Shown: positions 44,085 to 54,964, numbered from the stretch's first letter. The stretch is DNA of 64,000 nucleotides from Bombyx mori (GCF_030269925.1 NC_085129.1:18901501-18965500), one strand, 5' to 3'. The notes: generated by a model not told the origin, from the letters alone. Numbers and translations: made by a program.

Positions 44085-44513
44085 CTTCTTCTTTTTCTCC
44101 ACCTTACCCCACTAGTTGGGGTCGGCACAGCAATTTTTTTTTTTGCGTTCTCTTCTGTCATCCCTCATCTCAACACTCACTCCTCTCTATCTCATATCTC
44201 ACACACTCCATCGATGACTTCTTCGGTCGACCTCTTCCCCCTCTATCCTGCACTACCATTTCCATACATCTCCTAGTCACATGCATCTCCTCTCTACACA
44301 TCACATGTCCATACCACGATAACCGTCCACTGTTTAATTTATTTTTTTAATATTGTTCAATCCGAACCCGGCTCGAGAACCCAGTTCGAGAAGCAAGCCA
44401 AAGTGACAGATTGTCAAGTCGCGAAGGCACCGTCAAATCGTGACCCATGTTGCTGTGGGTATTTGAGTATATGCCGGTGGTGGAATATACTCAAATACCC
44501 ACAGATTGGTTTT
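44085..44513 (-). mobile_element. RTE-like LINE with exact 22-bp TSD
   Basis: The minus strand encodes WYGHVMCREEMH and RGRGRPKKS followed by a 3' UTR ending in an AAGAAG-type tail (left end). The 22-base direct repeat is identical at 44063-44084 and 44514-44535, so the boundaries are certain. The right (5') part carries a perfect hairpin. Same subfamily as 46,599-46,883. Confidence 0.88.
44453..44504. repeat. Perfect 20-bp inverted repeat, 12-base loop
   Basis: Arms 44453-44472 and 44485-44504 are exact reverse complements (left arm begins CTGTGGGTATTTG). Loop GCCGGTGGTGGA. The hairpin lies inside the LINE insertion. Confidence 0.95.
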
Positions 44514-44573
44514 GAACAAATATTAAACAAAAAATATGATGAATATATCAGTTGTTCAACGTGATCCAAACAT

Positions 44574-44802
44574 TGTAATCGTATACAGAGTCTGCGTGGG
44601 GTGGAATGTAATGACAGCGGCGAGGTGACGCGACCGTCTATTGTTGAGCCGACCGTTGTTGACCTACGGACTGCGCTGTGTGTCGCGATCTATTGTAAAA
44701 CTGTAAATATGAAGTACATTACTTTCTCGCCTGGACTCCTGCACCAAGCCCCTTCTTGAGTCGCTGCCAGCGCGATAATATTGTCACCACTCCGACACAA
44801 CA
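44574..44802. mobile_element. Solo LTR family 3 with 5-bp TSD
   Basis: 229 bp from TGTAATCGTATACAG to CCGACACAACA, with AACAT at 44569-44573 and 44803-44807. GC-richer than its surroundings. Contains TGTAAATATGAAGTACATTA, which could serve the polyadenylation region. No second copy is in the window to confirm it. Confidence 0.62.
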
Positions 44803-44811
44803 AACATATGT

Positions 44812-44995
44812 GGGTTTGATTATTATTACACGATATTAATCTTTCACCGTGGAAGTCAATCGTGAACATTTGTTAAGTACGTATTTCATTAGAAAAATTG
44901 GTACCCGCCTGCGGGATTTGTACACCAGTGCATCGCTACATAAGAATACACCGGACGTCTTATCCCTTGAGCCACGACGATTTGTTATTTTGGTA
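44812..44995 (-). repeat. Bm1 SINE, head and linker only
   Basis: Linker GGGTTTGATTATTATTACAC to GGTACCCGCCTGCGGG, then ACCGGACGTCTTATCCCTTG and GCCACGACGA. The body and tail are absent. Confidence 0.88.
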
Positions 44996-46343
44996 AATTG
45001 GACAAGGCATCTTAGAATCAATACCTTTTTTATTTTTAAGGCTATAAACAATTTGAGTATTAATATTTTGTTTTTGTTGCAGATCAGACAACGAGTTGAT
45101 ATGTTAAATGGCCACTTAAAGCCCAGTAGCATAAGTTACTACGAGAGAAATAGCAAATATAATGATCTTAGAAACTCGTAACACAGGAATAACGATCCTA
45201 AATATCCCTCCCGAAAGAATGTTTCATTAAACCAACGGTAAAAAAACCCTCAAAGCTAACACAGGTCGACTTTCGAAGCCCACTTTGGGAACGAACAAAA
45301 TTTCAAATGAACTTTCCATTCGTCGAGAGGAAATTTGTGTTAATTGAAAATAAAGGGCTTCATTTTAAACTGACTCTCCTTTTATCGGACATTTTTGGTG
45401 TTTCAGTAACTCGTAAACATTTTATTTATTGGCCCATTATGTATGTATATTAAATTTGCCTGTAGATTTGTTTATTATAAATACCGTCTTAAAAGTTCTA
45501 TAACACAAAGATTGCCCAACATATCTGACAACTTTGCCAGATCCAACAAGAAGGCATTCGTAGTGCCAATAACGGAACACGTAAAATTGGCCCGCGGCTG
45601 AAGCAATATCCATCTAGAAGTCGCTCTTTCGGGCCGATATTGACAAGAGAACAGATTAGCTGGACATTAATCGCGGTAATCTTCTTGCTTTCCAAATCCA
45701 TCGGTTATGAATAATCAGCTCGTATGATACCTCGATGATTGCCGATTAACGTCAAACAATAGTGGCGATTACGTTTCAGATTTGGAGCTTATGAATAATC
45801 AGATCGTATGATATCTCGATGATTGCTGATTAACGGCAAACAATTACGTAGAGATTCCGTGGCGATTCCATTTTGGACTTGGAGCTGGAGAACTCCTTGT
45901 ATGCGTCATGGTATTAGGCTGAGGCCTTGGAGGGCAATGAGAAGGCTAGACACTCATAGCATTACTTATCCAGTTACCACTGAACTGGTCATGTACGTCT
46001 GAGTTAGAACTCGTGTATGTCAGAAGACTATAAAACTTACCAGATAAGTTATATTAACGTTTTCGCTGTGGTAAATTGAGTCAACCTCGAGCTAAATATC
46101 TAGGGACAGCCGCCGCTGGCTATCTGCTGACAAACTTTATTAAGCTATCCGGGTAAATATAAACGCGTGGTACAAGTTATAGGCTTCAATCTTGTATTAG
46201 TGCCGTCATGGAATCCGGCTGTCAATGTTTTATTGCAGTTTTGAATTACTGATAAATGGACTTTTCGGGGTAACTAGAAAGAGAAGATTCCTCCAGAAGT
46301 AAAATATTTCAACCTTTACGATAGTATTGGGTCGGCTCGGTGA
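44996..46343. other. Spacer with an 84-bp tandem duplication
   Basis: No gene. 45705-45788 and 45789-45890 are tandem copies with an 84-base period (TTATGAATAATCAG, CTCGATGATTGC, GATTAACG). The longest frames here have no known motif. Confidence 0.5.
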
Positions 46344-46500
46344 TACTGGTGGTAAGGCGTCTTGTGAGCCGGTATTGGCAGGTACTACCACTTGCCTATT
46401 TCTGCCATGAAACAGTTATGCGTTTCGGTTTGAAGGGTGGGGCAGTTGTTGTACAGTAAAACTGAGACTTCGAAGTCATGTCTCAACTTAGCTGGCGGCC
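46344..46500 (+). repeat. Bm1 SINE, 3' truncated
   Basis: GATACTGGTGGTAAGGCGTC to CATGTCTCAACTTAGCTGGC. Confidence 0.85.
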
Positions 46501-46598
46501 CAGATGGGCGGTGATCGCTTTCAAACACATCAAAGCATCAAAAAACTTGTTATAGTAATACATCCTGCCACGTTTACGTACACAAATTTCTCATACGT

Positions 46599-46883
46599 TC
46601 TTCTTCTTTGTCTCCACCTTTTTCCACTAGGTGGGATCGGCAAAGCGAAGCAAAAAGCCGTCATCTCAACACTCACTGCTCTTTCTCTCATATCGTCATT
46701 CACACACTCCATCTATGTCTTCTTCGGTCGACCTCTTCCCCCTCTACCTTGCACTACCATTTCCATACATCTCCTAGTCACATGCATCTTCTCTCTACGC
46801 ATCACATGTCCATACCACGATAAATATCCGCTCTTTAATTTGTCAATCACCGGGGGCTACTTTACGTAAGCTTCCTCTGATAT
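46599..46883 (-). mobile_element. RTE-like LINE, sister of 44,085
   Basis: Same 3' UTR and coding end (CTTCGGTCGACCTCTTCCCC, CACATGTCCATACCACGATA on the plus strand) with a TTCTTCTT tail complement. The TSD is 17 bp with one mismatch, 46582-46598 and 46884-46900 (ACAAATTTCTCATACGT). Confidence 0.87.
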
Positions 46884-46900
46884 ACAAATTTCTCATTCGT

Positions 46901-46966
46901 CAGTAACAAACAAAACAGTACAAACAGTCAGTAACAAACAAAACAGTAACAAACAAAACAGTAACA
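46901..46966. repeat. Short minisatellite
   Basis: About four tandem units built on CAGTAACAAACAAAA, with one variant unit. Confidence 0.8.
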
Positions 46967-47214
46967 AAAAAAAATGCTTCGTATTGACCTACGACTGGTT
47001 TAGTCTTTCTCCCACATGTGCTACTTACGTGCAAACAGGTAAGGAACGCACCCGCCATGATCTTTGAGCTTCCAATATTTCAGATGCCTTAAAAATTAAC
47101 ATGCTAACACTTCTTCAAGTCCTTATTTTCATAGTGCCAATACTGATCGGTAAATATCTTTATAATTTAAAGAAACCTATATTTATGGTCAATGGTCACA
47201 CATTCACACGATAT

Positions 47215-47362
47215 CTTTATAAATTATAGCCTACGTGTTATTATAATGTGTAAGCTATATAATTGTAAAGTTTCATCAAAATCTATCCAATAGTTTTTGC
47301 GCGAAAGAGTAACAAACATGCATACATTCTTACAAACTTTCACGTTTATAATATTAGTAGGA
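47215..47362 (-). mobile_element. Helitron 5' fragment
   Basis: Minus strand: A|TCCTACTAATATTATAAAC, then TGTATGCATGTTTGTTAC. Matches 34,965-35,113 in order and length. Confidence 0.6.
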
Positions 47363-48334
47363 TATAACCTATAGTAGCTGGGTCACAAAATCCTAAAAAA
47401 AAAGAGGAAAATCTTTTAAATTACCACATATCCTTAACAGAAGCAGTGTGGCCCAAGTATCCATTTTACGTCCAACTCATTCTCCACAACGAGGTTATTC
47501 GTGGAATATCCTAAAGTAAATTACGCGAACCATGTCGACTTAACACCTACAGACACCAAGATGGGCCGCTAGCTAACAGGAAAACCTTATTGAGTTGTGA
47601 ACGGCTTAAGTGACAAGCATTCGCGATTATATACAGCATATTGTTAAGCGCGTTTATAAGAGTCACAGGCGGGCGGATAAGTTTGCAATCCGGGTTTTAG
47701 TCGCCGTAGACGAAAGCTATCGTAACGTGGATACTGCTACAATGGTATCGCCTGATTAATAGCTCGATAGAGCACGATAAAGGTCTCTGGAGCTTAGCAG
47801 GATTGTCGGAAAGAGGTCTGCAGACGACTAATTTATTCTAAATTGAATTTTATTATCTTCAGAATTACGTGTAACACATGTGGCAAGCAAATGAGAAACG
47901 TTATTGAATTCCGAGTCAACAAACTGTGTGTGGTGCAAGATGAAAGTTTCTAACCAAGCGTCTTAATATTTAATATAGACTCTAGATAACAACAGCCGTA
48001 GAATAAATTTTCCTTAAGAGCTTACCCAATTAACGTCGAGAGAAAACGCAAATAGAAAAGTCAAAGATGCTCCGTGAAAATTTTTGAGACTTCTCGAGAA
48101 GCACTTCTAATGGTACTTATAATGATAAATGGCAAAATACAACTCATTTTATATATTTAATACCCTTAATTGGCTTAGCAAAAACTGTTTTTACTGAAAC
48201 ATATATTATTTTGTATAAGACTGATGATATCGTAAAATCCAAGACACGGGCTTATTGTCCGAATGTTGTCAAACCCTTCAAACTTGAAGGTGGAATTGGT
48301 TCGCTAAAGAACGCCGATGAGCTGGTTATCTCCC
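47363..48334. other. Spacer
   Basis: No gene or recurring repeat seen in about 970 bp. Confidence 0.45.
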
Positions 48335-48520
48335 TGAGTTTCTCGCCATCTTTCTCAGTGGGTCACGATTTCGATCTGATGAAAGATTCAGCGAAGCAGT
48401 GCTCTTGCTAGGACTAGTGTTAGCAAATTCTCTCAAGTTGAGACCGTGAGCTCACGTACCCGTATGGGCGTAGCTGGAATAGCCCCTTAGGCTACCAGTG
48501 AATAGGTAAGGAAATATACA
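48335..48520 (+). repeat. LINE-like 3' end, family A
   Basis: CTGAGTTTCTCGCCATCTTT, TGCTCTTGCTAGGACTAGTG, CGTGAGCTCACGTACCCG, CCAGTGAATAGGTAAGGAAA. Confidence 0.83.
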
Positions 48521-48629
48521 AGCTGGTGGTGCCTAGTTATCTGGGTCGTACATCAGTAATAAGCTGTTTGATAGAGATTTTCGCAAAACTTTCATCCTGA
48601 ATGTCGTTCAAAGAGGTGGTTAATAATAA

Positions 48630-48923
48630 TGTTACGCCGATAAGAGTAACGCCATCTATCGCCGAATAGTCGAACGAATATCGAAGGATCTAGTAGCACC
48701 TAGAACGCTCGAGAAGTACAACGCCATCTATTGTCAGATAGCGGAAACACAATACTCGAAATTAGTGCAATATTCTCGATAATTCTAAGAATGTGGTATC
48801 GGCTATAAAAGCGTTGCAGAGATGACACGCAGTCAGTCAGTAATCGGAACTACTAGAAGCGAAAGTTTGCGTTAACTTGTGATTCGGTAGAATTTTATTT
48901 ATCCCAAGCTCTAGCGCGTAACG
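48630..48923 (+). mobile_element. Solo LTR family 1 (reference copy)
   Basis: 294 bp, starting TGTTACGCCGATAAGAGTAA and ending CTAGCGCGTAACG. ATAA lies at 48626-48629 and 48924-48927, a 4-bp TSD. It contains GCGCCATCTAT-like blocks (ACGCCATCTATCG and ACGCCATCTATTG), a TATA box and AGTCAGTCAGT about 30 bp further on. No gag or pol is near, so it is a solo LTR left by recombination. Relatives are at 16.5 and 18.5 kb. Confidence 0.85.
48804..48840 (+). promoter_or_regulatory. TATA box and initiator-like motif of the LTR
   Basis: TATAAAA at 48804-48810 and TCAGT-type repeats at 48831-48840 lie about 29 bp apart, the usual TATA-initiator spacing in insect LTR promoters. The start site itself is inferred. 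Confidence 0.6.
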
Positions 48924-49014
48924 ATAACAATGACCGGAAATAAGTAACTAGTCACCTGGCCTCAGGTGACTACTACAGGTGGCCACTAGGTTTTCCCTGT
49001 ACTTTAGAAACCAG

Positions 49015-49180
49015 AAACTGATATACACACTTATATACGTTTAAATATATCTATATATAGTTAGTTAATGAATACCCAGTCAAAGAACACACAAATGCTT
49101 GCCCGATGTGGGAATCGAACCCACGACCCTCCGACGCAACAGTTAGATGCGCTAACTACTGCACCATCGAGTCAGTTATG
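49015..49180 (-). repeat. tRNA-derived SINE, second family (best boxes)
   Basis: Minus strand: A box TGGTGCAGTAG (49156-49166) and B box GGGTTCGATTCCC (49110-49122) both fit the Pol III consensus. A GTGGG/CCCAC T-stem is intact. The acceptor stem does not pair, so it is a SINE head and not a working tRNA gene. Confidence 0.78.
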
Positions 49181-49500
49181 TACTGGTTACCTTTCTAAAA
49201 AATTAGAATCGCATTATAGTTGCATCACTAGACATAAGTACATCGGGCGCCTTACTCGCATGCCACGGATCGCGACAGCTCATGTCTTACGTCACAAGTT
49301 CTAATAAAGACATAAAATGATTACTGTCGACCATTAATATCGTTGGCAAATTGGTATAATCGCTCGGAATAGCCAGTGCCAAATTGCAAGTGACCATCAA
49401 ATTAGTAACAAATAGTTTTAGCGAATAACTTTCCGTAAATTGCTTAGAATTGAGTGATGTTATTTATTTTAATAACCATCAGTTTTACTTTATATATTTT
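49181..49500. other. Spacer
   Basis: Nothing recognised. Confidence 0.4.
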
Positions 49501-49501
49501 A

Positions 49502-49718
49502 CTAGCGACCCGCCCTCGCTTCGCTTCGGAAACATTAAAACACACATGAAAACAAAAAAATAAAATAAAAAAAAATTTAAAAAAAAGTAGCCTATGTTCA
49601 TCAGGGACAATGTGGGCTTCTAATGGAAAAAGAATTTTTCAAATCGGTCCAGTAGTTTCGGAGCCTATTCGAAACAAACAAACAAACAAATCTTTCCTCT
49701 TTATAATATTAGTATAGA
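49502..49718 (-). mobile_element. Non-autonomous Helitron
   Basis: Minus strand: starts TCTATACTAATATTATAAAG, then the GTTTGTTTGTTTG run, and ends GAGGGCGGGTCGCTAG before T. Its 3' end matches 8,122 while the 5' part is different. Confidence 0.76.
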
Positions 49719-49748
49719 GTATAGAAGTATAGATATAGATAAAAGCTA

Positions 49749-49966
49749 CTAGCTGAACCGGTAGACTTTGTAATGCCTCAATCGATAAATAAAAGACCTA
49801 AACTTTTGTATCAAATAAACTTAAAACAAACAAAAGGAATCCGTTCGACCTTTTAAACCTTTTCTGGACTTCCACAAATAATTCAAGATCAAAATTAGCC
49901 AAATCGGTCCAGCCGTTCTCGAGTTTTAGCGAGACTAACGAACAGCAATTCATTTTTATATATAGA
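49749..49966 (-). mobile_element. Non-autonomous Helitron, internally deleted
   Basis: Minus strand: TCTATATATAAAAATGAATT to CTACCGGTTCAGCTAG. Same family as 38,555 but lacks about 70 bp of the centre. Lies 30 bp from the preceding Helitron in the same orientation. Confidence 0.78.
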
Positions 49967-50572
49967 AGATAGAAGATAGATAGATTTATTTGCGGGGTAT
50001 AATGTTCCGTAAATATGCCGCGAATACAGAAATAGTGAATATGGAATGGTAATTTACATAATATATAGAATTACAGGGGATACGTTCCTAGATGACAAAA
50101 TAAAAATATATTTTAGGCATAGTAATGTCTATTTTACTTTTTTTAGTTCATTTGACGACGGGCTTACAAACTGAATTGACGAACCGATTATAATGAAACT
50201 AATCAAACTGTGTTATGTTCGGTCCAACTTAGAAGATACGATTCTTTATCTCAATTCATAATAACAATATATCTTCATTACAAAGCTATCTATGACAAAG
50301 ACCTGATATTGTGTGTGAGCTTTATAAGATTCTAAATGATAGCGGTGTAAGTTAGCTTATCGACCTGATGCTTTAGTGCTTTAATGGGTGATTGATATTG
50401 CGCTGTGCTCAAAGACTATGCGTCTCATATAAGCTACAATTTGTGTATTTCTTGAAAAGAAAGAGGAAGAAAGATCAATGTTTTTTCTCTATGCATCTTG
50501 AACCCGATTTCCCAGCATCAATAATCAGAAAAGTTTAAAGCCAATCGCATTTGTTTGTTAGTTGATTAAAAA
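49967..50572. other. Spacer
   Basis: AT-rich; nothing recognised. Confidence 0.45.
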
Positions 50573-50800
50573 TTCGAACACCGGTGTATCGCTCAACACG
50601 AATGCACCGGACGTCTTATCCTTTAGGCCACGACGACTTCAAATGCATCCCGTAGGCGGGTACCAAATTTTCCAATGAAATACGTACTTAACAAATGTTT
50701 ACGATTAACTTTCGCGATGAAGGAATGGCATAGTGTAATAAAAATCAAACCCGCAAAATTATAATTTATGTAATTACTGGTGGTAGGATTTCATCTCGGA
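50573..50800 (+). repeat. Bm1 SINE with an inverted head
   Basis: 50573-50641 is the tRNA-like head in minus orientation (ATTCGAACACCGGTG to CACGACGACTTC). The linker and body start at 50650-50800 are in plus orientation (GGCGGGTACCAAATTTTCC to TTACTGGTGGTAGGATTTC). The breakpoint falls at the B box. Confidence 0.88.
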
Positions 50801-50859
50801 TCCTCCCGATCCACTAACGGTGCTTTTAGGTACTTCAAGCACCGGTCACCGTTCTAAAT

Positions 50860-50912
50860 AAATTAACTCTTAGACACAGCCCACTGAGTTTCTCTGAGAA
50901 AAAAAAAGATGG
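50860..50912 (+). repeat. LINE-like 3' end, family A, short piece
   Basis: TTAGACACAGCCCACTGAG and TTTCTCTGAGAAAAAAAAAG; joins two Bm1 pieces. Confidence 0.6.
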
Positions 50913-51152
50913 TAGGACCTCTTGTGAGTCCGCACGGGTAGGTGCCACCACCCTGCCTATTTCTGCCGTGAAGCAGTGATGCGTTTCGGTTTGAAGGGCG
51001 CGGCAGCCATTGCAACTATATTGAGACCTTATAAGTTATATCTCAAGGTACGTAGGCGGCAGAATTTACGTTGTAAATGTCCATGGGCCGCAGTAACCAC
51101 TTAACACCAGGTGGGCTGTGAGCTCGTCCACTCATCTAAGTAATAACAAAAT
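50913..51152 (+). repeat. Bm1 SINE, headless
   Basis: GTAGGACCTCTTGTGAGTCC to ATCTAAGTAATAACAAAA. Confidence 0.93.
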
Positions 51153-52299
51153 AAATAAAAAACACAAAAACTGAAGCGAGTCTATAAATGAATATATAGA
51201 CCCCAATTGACACGATCACAAACGATGCACACGGACATCAGTAACCAACAGAACATGATTAATAATCCATCGAGAAATAGATGAAAACCCCTTACCATTT
51301 TTCGTCATTTTCTATCTCAATAAACTACTGAATAGAGAGTTTTATCACGTCATTGTGTGCAAGATCGAGAATCAAATGAGGCAATTTGCCATCACGTGCG
51401 ACCGTTGACGCACTCAGAAAGGATTCGCGAGGATATCTTTGGTGAAATATTGCCGCGTTAAGAACCAAAGAACCTCACGGATATTTTCTAACGCGGGTAG
51501 ATTTTTCAGAGCGCGTGCCGTATACTTTGCAGATACAAAGCGTTTCTAAGGTAATCAGACTACTGTAGTAATAACAGAAAAACCAAATTTACTTGCTATT
51601 AACGAATCTGAGCATATGTATTTGTCGTTTCGTCAACCGGCAATCTAAAACGAAGTCAGTTATTTGATATACATTGCTTGCAATTTTTTTTTTGTTGTTG
51701 CTCTTTCAATAATATTACTTTAGATTTTGACTTGTCGGAGCATCGGTGGAAATAGCTGTGATGTATTAGATTGGGAACGTTAGGTTAATTACCTGGGTGG
51801 AATCGGAGATGGCGCTACGATCGTAATTGTTTATAGGTAGACTTGTTATTGACTCATTCAATAGACAATTACTTATGGCAAGTGTCAGTGAATGTATGGA
51901 TGACGTGTGACATTTCAAGAGTTAGTCTATTTCGGTAGGATGACTAGACAGTCATTTGAGAGAGAAGGCATTTTGTTTGGAGTCACCATTGCGACTGCAC
52001 TCATCTCTGAGATCACCGCGCTTCTAGGCTGCGATTATTTAAATATTATGTTCTTATTTCGAGTCTAACCTACAACTGACTGACCACGAGGACACAGATG
52101 ACGATCGGGAAGAGCTCAACCCGACTTTTTTTTTTATATAATGTAATTTTCCTAAGCATTTGACATCGGCATAAGCCTCCCCCAAATCCTGTCATAAGTG
52201 CCGGTCGTGGAATTTCCTCTCCCACTTAGAGCCTGCAACGACCTTTATGTGGATCAAAATAAAATTAAAAGATCCGGATAAAAACAAAAATATCGGATG
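51153..52299. other. Spacer
   Basis: No gene. About 52140-52240 (ACATCGGCATAAGCCTCCCC, GTGCCGGTCGTGGAATTTC) faintly resembles the RTE 3' region at 14.8 kb. Confidence 0.4.
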
Positions 52300-52432
52300 T
52301 ACAGCTTCCCTCCATAGTTTTCCCGAGCGCTATGACATATCCTTCTTCAAACGAGGTTGGTGGAGAGTACTTAACGGTGGGCAGCGGCTTGGCTCTGCCC
52401 CTGGCATTGCTGAAGTCCATGGGCGACGATGT
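52300..52432 (+). mobile_element. Jockey-like LINE, C-terminal coding, 3' UTR lost
   Basis: The plus strand encodes FPERYDISFFKRGWWRVLNG, GQRLGSAPGIAEVHGRRC. It breaks off just after the stop region at GGGCGACGATG. The clearest copy of the C-terminal signature. Confidence 0.85.
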
Positions 52433-52780
52433 ATCATACACAATAAAAAACTTAAAGTAGTAATGGGTAGGCCATCTAATGAGAAGCAGAACAGAAAAAA
52501 TGTTAAATTATTAACTGAGTGGTGGAAGATTAAAAGGACGACATCCGTTATAAGCGTTCACAATAAAGAATTCACAATAAAGAATTAGCGTCTTCTTCTA
52601 CTAACCTTTATCCCACTTTCACGTCCACACGATCCACGAAGATCCACGTCAAACCAAAATTTCTGACCACAAGATACTGATAGTTCTTTCGAAGTAAAAA
52701 AAACGTAAATAAATATTACGAAATATTTTTATTAAAAAAATAAGAGGACAGTTGACGCAATACGATCGACGGATATTAAT

Positions 52781-53199
52781 GGACTTTTTGGCGGGAACGC
52801 GAGGAGTGAAGTTGTGTGATTTGTTTTATTTTGTCTATTTAGTGTTTCTTCGGGCTTAAATGTGTAATAACGGTGGTTTATTAACTGTTTAATATCTGCG
52901 AAAGTGCACAAATGTGGAAAAATGAAACAAAGTCGCTGGACGTAACTTCTTGTGATCCTCCAAAAAGTCCACTGAAAAAATCTTAGTAAATGACCACCAT
53001 TTTACTGAGATTATATCATCCCATATCATCTCATTTCATTTCATTTAATTTCATCCCAGTTGATTAATGTCTCAAATTAATCATCTTCATTTCATTTCCC
53101 TCCATAATATCATTTGTCATAAAAATATGAATATAAATTAAAATAAGACATGACTTAAAGGTTTCAGTTGCCAGGTCATAAAATCCTTTAAAAAAAAAA
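52781..53199 (+). mobile_element. Retroposed unit C, copy 2
   Basis: Collinear with 23,981-24,400 from GGACTTTTTGGCGGG to poly(A), about 419 bp. The short frame here reads MWKNETKSLDVTSCDPPKSP and stops soon after. The left flank ACGGATATTAAT and right flank ACGGATGATATT look like a worn TSD. Confidence 0.68.
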
Positions 53200-53766
53200 C
53201 GGATGATATTTCGATAGTCCGCGACAAAGAAATTTGTATAACATTTGAAAAGTCTGAAGTAATTTAGTAGCTATAAAAAAAAATCGAGATAAAATACAAT
53301 AATAATATAACGAAGTAAAATAATTACAATCCCATATCTAAGTCTAGCAAAAGGTGAAGAAAGTGATGTATCTCAAACTTTAATATACCGTACTGTGGGT
53401 GAAATAAAATAAATGTTCATTTTTCGTCCATTACTTTATAAGTTCAGAGATTTGAAAACGTCAACGAAAAAGTTTATAAAAGCACATCGCTTAAGCTTCA
53501 CTCGACTATTTTCATTAAGCTTTTCATTTTACTAGAAGTTTCTAGTACATTTGCTGAGTTGAAAGAAATTGTATCTAATCCAAGAATTTTGTTGAATAAT
53601 CTCACCGTGATACGACTTAGCCAGGTAAAGAGAAGTCTTATGATAGTGAGTATACTTTTAACTCATCTTTCCTAAATTTTTTACTACAGAGACTGGTGAA
53701 CGAGCTCACAGCTCATCTGGCGTGATGCGGTTATCAGAGTTTTATTATTAGGTATATTAGAATTTT
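53200..53766. other. Spacer with a Bm1 scrap
   Basis: AT-rich. 53693-53740 (GAACGAGCTCACAGCTCATC) is a short minus-strand Bm1 tail remnant. Confidence 0.5.
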
Positions 53767-53992
53767 ACTGGTGGTAGGACCTCTTGTGAGTCCATGCGGG
53801 TAGGTACCACCATCCTGCCTATTTCTGCCGTGAAGCAGTAATGCGTTTCGGTTTGAAGGGCAGCCGTTGTAACTACACTGAGACTTTAGAACTCATATCT
53901 CAAGGCAGCATTAACGTTGTAGATGTCTATGGGCTCCAGTGACTATTTAGCGCCCGGTGGGCTGTGAGCTCGTCCACCCATGTATGCAAGAA
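53767..53992 (+). repeat. Bm1 SINE, headless
   Basis: ACTGGTGGTAGGACCTCTTG to CCACCCATGTATGCAAG and an A run; small deletions in mid-body. Confidence 0.92.
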
Positions 53993-54600
53993 AAAAAAAA
54001 TATTATTCGTTAGATAATATTCAAAAATACTCACAGTGATTGCGATAGGTACTTCGAGAGTCCAAGTTTCGATATCTTACTTCCTTTGATACCCTCGTTC
54101 ACGATATTGGACACCGTTAGGAAATTCTTCGTCATCGTTGAGTCTTGCGACGCCACTGGTCACAAAGGACAGAGCGATTTAAAAAAAAACCCTTTGCCTC
54201 TTTTAACAGAAAACAAAAAAAAACCGTTGACGTAAAAATGAACTGTCAACGTCAAATAACGAAACTTACTTTTCGTATTCCGAACGCAACATCGATTTTA
54301 TTCAATATTCAATATGTATTCATTTAAATTTTGACGCAACAATTAACACGCTTAGAAATTTAATCAACAAATTAAAAACATTTAAAAAATTATGTACGCA
54401 AATCTTTTATTTATTGCTTCTATGTTTCTCTCTTTCTCTCTCTCTTTGTTTTATCACAGACACTGATTTCGATGTATATAATATTTTTAATTTACGTAAA
54501 GATTCCGGTGACCTGAAAAATAAATTATGCTTATTTTATATTTTAACCTCGTAAATAATTAATTAAATCTGTATGTACTTTCGTAATTTTCGTTTTAAGT
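53993..54600. other. AT-rich spacer
   Basis: Nothing recognised; a (CT)-rich tract lies at about 54426-54446. Confidence 0.45.
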
Positions 54601-54872
54601 ATTTTTTTTTTTTTGCTTATATGAGTGGACGAGCTCACAGCCCACCTGGTGTTAAGTGGTTACTGGAGCCCATAGACATCTACAACGTAAATGCGCCACC
54701 CACCTTGAGATATAAGTTCTAAAGTCTCAATTATAGTTAACACGGCTGCCCCGCCCTTCAAACCGAAACGCATTACTGCTTCACGGCAGAAATAGGCAGG
54801 GCGGTGGTACCTACCCGTGCGGACTCACAAGAGGTCCTACCACCAGTAATTACGCAAATTATAATTTTTTTT
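54601..54872 (-). repeat. Bm1 SINE, body and short linker
   Basis: T run, GCTTATATGAGTGGACGAGC to CCACCAGTAATTACGCAAAT. Confidence 0.94.
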
Positions 54873-54964
54873 TATAATGTTTTATAATGTTTTTAATTTA
54901 ATTCGGCGATAGATTTTTTCTTCCTAACCCTATTTTTTAAAAAGCATCTGAACAATAGAGTTTT

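Noticed and set aside
49090..49170. A possible tRNA gene on the minus strand
   Set aside because: The A box, B box and T-stem are good, but the acceptor stem does not pair and the same head recurs at 3.6 and 43.9 kb with SINE-type 3' sequence.
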